Shown here: one piece after another, positions 62,022 to 64,000 of the stretch
How positions within the stretch are numbered: the stretch's first letter is position 1
Layout of the letters: each line of letters starts with the position of its first letter
DNA from: Algoriphagus resistens
GTDB lineage: Bacteria > Bacteroidota > Bacteroidia > Cytophagales > Cyclobacteriaceae
DNA length: 64,000 bases
Direction of reading: 5' to 3'
NCBI RefSeq assembly: GCF_001442615.1
Contig: NZ_LMXN01000009.1
Location: 1 to 64,000 of the forward strand
Notes under the pieces: generated by a model
What the model was told of the DNA's origin: nothing
Database searches by the model: none
Seen by the model: only the letters and a program-made list of their open reading frames with translations
Program-made: the position numbers and the translations under genes

Positions 62022-63068
62022 ATGGAAATTGATTTTTTGCTCATTGGACAGGGACTTGCCGGTACAGCACTTGCCTATAGACTGAAGCAAGCTGGTAAAA
62101 AAATCAGGATAATTGATGAACCTGGGGCAAATAATTCGAGTAGAGTGGCGGCAGGGCTTTTTAACCCTGTGACAGGAAGGAAGATGGTGAAAACCTGGAG
62201 AGCTGATGCTCTTTTCCCTGTGATTCAGCCATTTTATAAGGAGCTGGAAGCGCTTACCCGAAGCGGTTTTTTGACAGAAAAAGCAATTTACAGACCTTTC
62301 CTAACAATAGAAGAGCAAAATGAATGGATGGGGCACAGCGCTGATCCCGGCTTTGAATACTATTTGCGGAAGATCCACGCAGAAAGCCAGTCTGAATTTC
62401 TTAAAGATCCTTACGGTGGGGTGATGCTTCGAAACTCTGGGTGGTTGGATATCAATAATCTATTAGATGCGATGACTGCGTATTTTAGAGAGGAATTGAT
62501 TGTGGGGAATTTTGATGAGCGTTCACTTTCACATGAAAATGAAGTCTGGTCTTATAGAGATTTAAAGGCAAAAGCAGTAGTGTATTGTAACGGTGTGGAA
62601 GCAATGAATTCCAGGTTCTTCAGTTTTCTTCCGTTTGCGCCGGTGAAAGGAGAAATTTTGGAAGTAAGACAGGAATTTACACCAGATTATATAGTGAACC
62701 GGGGTGTTTTCAGAGTTCATTTGGGAAATAGAATCCATCGGGTAGGGTCGACCTACACGAAGCATGATATGGCAGTAGGAGCAACAGTTGCGGCAAAAAC
62801 AGAAATACTGGAGAAATTGACAGATTTGGTGCGGCTGCCAGTTGAGGAAATTATCAGTCACAGAACAGGAATAAGACCTGCTACCAGAGATAGAAAACCT
62901 TTTTTGGGGAAACATCCTTCCGAGGTAGGCGTTTACATATTCAATGGTTTTGGAGCCAAGGGAGTTTCATTAATTCCTTATTTTAGTGAACAAATGGCTA
63001 CACATTTATTAAAAGGTAAGGCAATTGACTCCGAAGTGGACATAGCTCGGTATTTTAATTATATTTAA
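62022..63068 (+). CDS. FAD-dependent oxidoreductase (DAO family)
   Basis: In the 348-residue product, FAD-binding 'FLLIGQGLAGTALAYRLKQ' opens the protein. 'NSSRVAAGLFNPVTGRKM' and, near the end, 'RTGIRPATRDRKPFLGKHP' followed by 'IFNGFGAKGVSLIPYF' are DAO-type motifs of the subgroup related to the C-terminal half of MnmC. It probably oxidises an amine substrate. The gene is intact, unlike the other DAO gene near 48.6 kb. It is 21 bp upstream of the last gene. Confidence 0.82.
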   Translation: MEIDFLLIGQGLAGTALAYRLKQAGKKIRIIDEPGANNSSRVAAGLFNPVTGRKMVKTWRADALFPVIQPFYKELEALTRSGFLTEKAIYRPFLTIEEQNEWMGHSADPGFEYYLRKIHAESQSEFLKDPYGGVMLRNSGWLDINNLLDAMTAYFREELIVGNFDERSLSHENEVWSYRDLKAKAVVYCNGVEAMNSRFFSFLPFAPVKGEILEVRQEFTPDYIVNRGVFRVHLGNRIHRVGSTYTKHDMAVGATVAAKTEILEKLTDLVRLPVEEIISHRTGIRPATRDRKPFLGKHPSEVGVYIFNGFGAKGVSLIPYFSEQMATHLLKGKAIDSEVDIARYFNYI

Positions 63069-63089
63069 AGACATCTTTCAGCAAATCGA

Positions 63090-64000
63090 ATGCGATATCA
63101 CCTTTTCCGAATTTTAGTTTTTGCTGGCTTATGGTTGAATTCATTTTTTGCCCTTGCTCAGTTTGATCAGGAGCGTTTTGGGAAAAACAGAATTCAGCAT
63201 CAGCAGTTCGAATGGTATTTTTACGCCTCAAACAATTTTGAGGTGTACTACTATGACCGTGGGGGAGCAAATGCCAAAATGGCTATTGATTACCTGGAAA
63301 GTGAGTTTAATCGACTCACACAGATGATAGGATATGTTGCCTATACCAAGCCGAAAATTTACATTTATAATTCTCCCGAGGAGCTGCTGCAGAGTAATGT
63401 CAACCTTAATAAGGAAGAGTATAATGAGCAAGGACAGACAAACTTCAATAGATTGTTGGCCGAAGTAGCTTATAAAGGAGAAGTTGACCAATTTAAGGAG
63501 GATCTGATCTATGGGACAGTAAAGGTAATTATTGAAGAAATGCTATATGGCTCTTCTGTATCTGATGCCTTTCAATCCAATCTGACCAATAAGTTTCCGG
63601 AATGGTATGTAGACGGCATTGCGCTGTACTTGGCAAAAGGCTGGAGCAGGGAGATGGATGATTTTGTGCGCCATTATTTTCAGGAAGACCAAAATCCAAA
63701 AATTCTCAAGCTCAAGGAAAAGGAGGCTGCATTGGTGGGGCAATCGGTTTGGAATTACATTGCTGAAAGATACGGCAGAAGGTATGTTTCTAGTATTTTG
63801 AACCTTTCCCGAATAAACAGAAACGAGGAAAATAGTATCGCAAATACAGTTGGGTTGAATTATAAAACATTCACCCAAGACTGGAAAAAGTTTTATCTGG
63901 ACATAAATAAGCAAGTTTCTTCGACCTTTAAAGATCCAAATAAAGATGCAGCGGTGGCACAGACTTCGCCAAAATTCATAGGTGCTATAAATGACATCAA
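63090..64000 (+). CDS. TolB-like/peptidase-MA-like secreted protein, 3'-partial
   Basis: The frame starts with ATG at 63090 and is open to the end of the window (303 codons). It has a signal peptide (about 1-23, 'VFAGLWLNSFFALAQ') and 'EWYFYASNNFEVYYYDRGG', typical of large Bacteroidota proteins annotated as TolB-like with a WD40-like propeller further on. A peptidase-MA-like region is visible ('KPKIYIYNSPEELLQSN', 'FPEWYVDGIALYLAKGWSRE'), but no HExxH is seen; the site reads 'VIIEEMLYG'. Outer-membrane or periplasmic role, unknown function. Confidence 0.68.
   Translation, partial: MRYHLFRILVFAGLWLNSFFALAQFDQERFGKNRIQHQQFEWYFYASNNFEVYYYDRGGANAKMAIDYLESEFNRLTQMIGYVAYTKPKIYIYNSPEELLQSNVNLNKEEYNEQGQTNFNRLLAEVAYKGEVDQFKEDLIYGTVKVIIEEMLYGSSVSDAFQSNLTNKFPEWYVDGIALYLAKGWSREMDDFVRHYFQEDQNPKILKLKEKEAALVGQSVWNYIAERYGRRYVSSILNLSRINRNEENSIANTVGLNYKTFTQDWKKFYLDINKQVSSTFKDPNKDAAVAQTSPKFIGAINDI

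Overview
The window looks like a contiguous piece of chromosome from a Bacteroidota bacterium, most likely a Cytophagales member of the Cyclobacteriaceae (Algoriphagus/Belliella/Cyclobacterium type). The grounds are: type IX secretion (T9SS) parts porU and porV; surface proteins ending in T9SS C-terminal sorting domains; Bacteroidota-restricted families (DUF4494, DUF6515, a TolB-like giant protein); TAnnTTTG-type promoter elements; and weak Shine-Dalgarno sequences. No rRNA, tRNA, CRISPR array, intact insertion sequence or phage gene was seen. The genus is an inference.

Region 1 (1-6.45 kb, + strand) holds surface/secreted proteins: the 3' part of an Ig-repeat protein with a T9SS sorting domain, a 1002-residue protein with two near-identical LamG domains and the same sorting domain, and a PL14-like polysaccharide lyase homologue that stops at the beginning of an InlB-type repeat and so appears to have lost its C-terminus. 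Region 2 (6.57-26.1 kb, - strand) is a long polysaccharide locus. Read in the direction of transcription it runs Wza-like export lipoprotein, Wzc-like tyrosine kinase, an Alg14/Alg13-like split glycosyltransferase, a CDP-hexose module (RfbF, RfbG, two RmlC-type epimerases, a SAF-domain oxidoreductase), a GT2, Wzx flippase, Wzy polymerase, three GT4 enzymes, a NodB deacetylase, an asparagine-synthase-like enzyme without its catalytic Cys2, and a methyltransferase. A good promoter with a 12-bp inverted repeat over its -33 element lies about 200 nt upstream of the first gene. Region 3 (27-32.8 kb) continues the theme: an aldo-keto-reductase-like protein plus a Gfo/Idh/MocA oxidoreductase, a WcaJ-type sugar transferase that could prime repeat-unit synthesis, and an NtrY/NtrC-like two-component pair.

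Region 4 (32.9-51.9 kb) is mostly housekeeping: SlyD-type FKBP, LpxH, FtsH, RsfS, BirA, AhcY, a dienoyl-CoA-reductase-like SDR, a PAS protein with a histidine-kinase dimerisation helix but no ATPase domain, DUF2092 and DUF6515 envelope proteins, DUF4494, a membrane patatin, an Mpo1-like protein, a frameshifted FAD oxidoreductase, an NhaC antiporter and a 3'-5' exonuclease. Region 5 (52.6-54.9 kb, +) is a small sugar-related trio: WxcM/FdtA-like cupin, GNAT/FemAB-like transferase, GT2. Region 6 (54.9-62 kb, -) is a tightly overlapped operon: MBL hydrolase, pssA, porU, porV and a non-catalytic M16 peptidase homologue. The window ends with a DAO-type oxidoreductase and the 5' part of a TolB-like protein.

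The functional thread is the cell envelope: making and exporting a polysaccharide that may carry a CDP-derived 6-deoxyhexose, and secreting and anchoring surface proteins through T9SS. The most unusual points are the lesions or specialisations of enzymes (Cys2 to Val in the AsnB-like protein, loss of HxxEH in the M16 protein, truncation of the lyase, frameshift of the FAD enzyme), the CDP-sugar module lacking a dehydrase for 3-deoxygenation, the operator-like repeat at the polysaccharide promoter, and a 12-bp TATTTAAAATAC box that recurs in three promoter regions.
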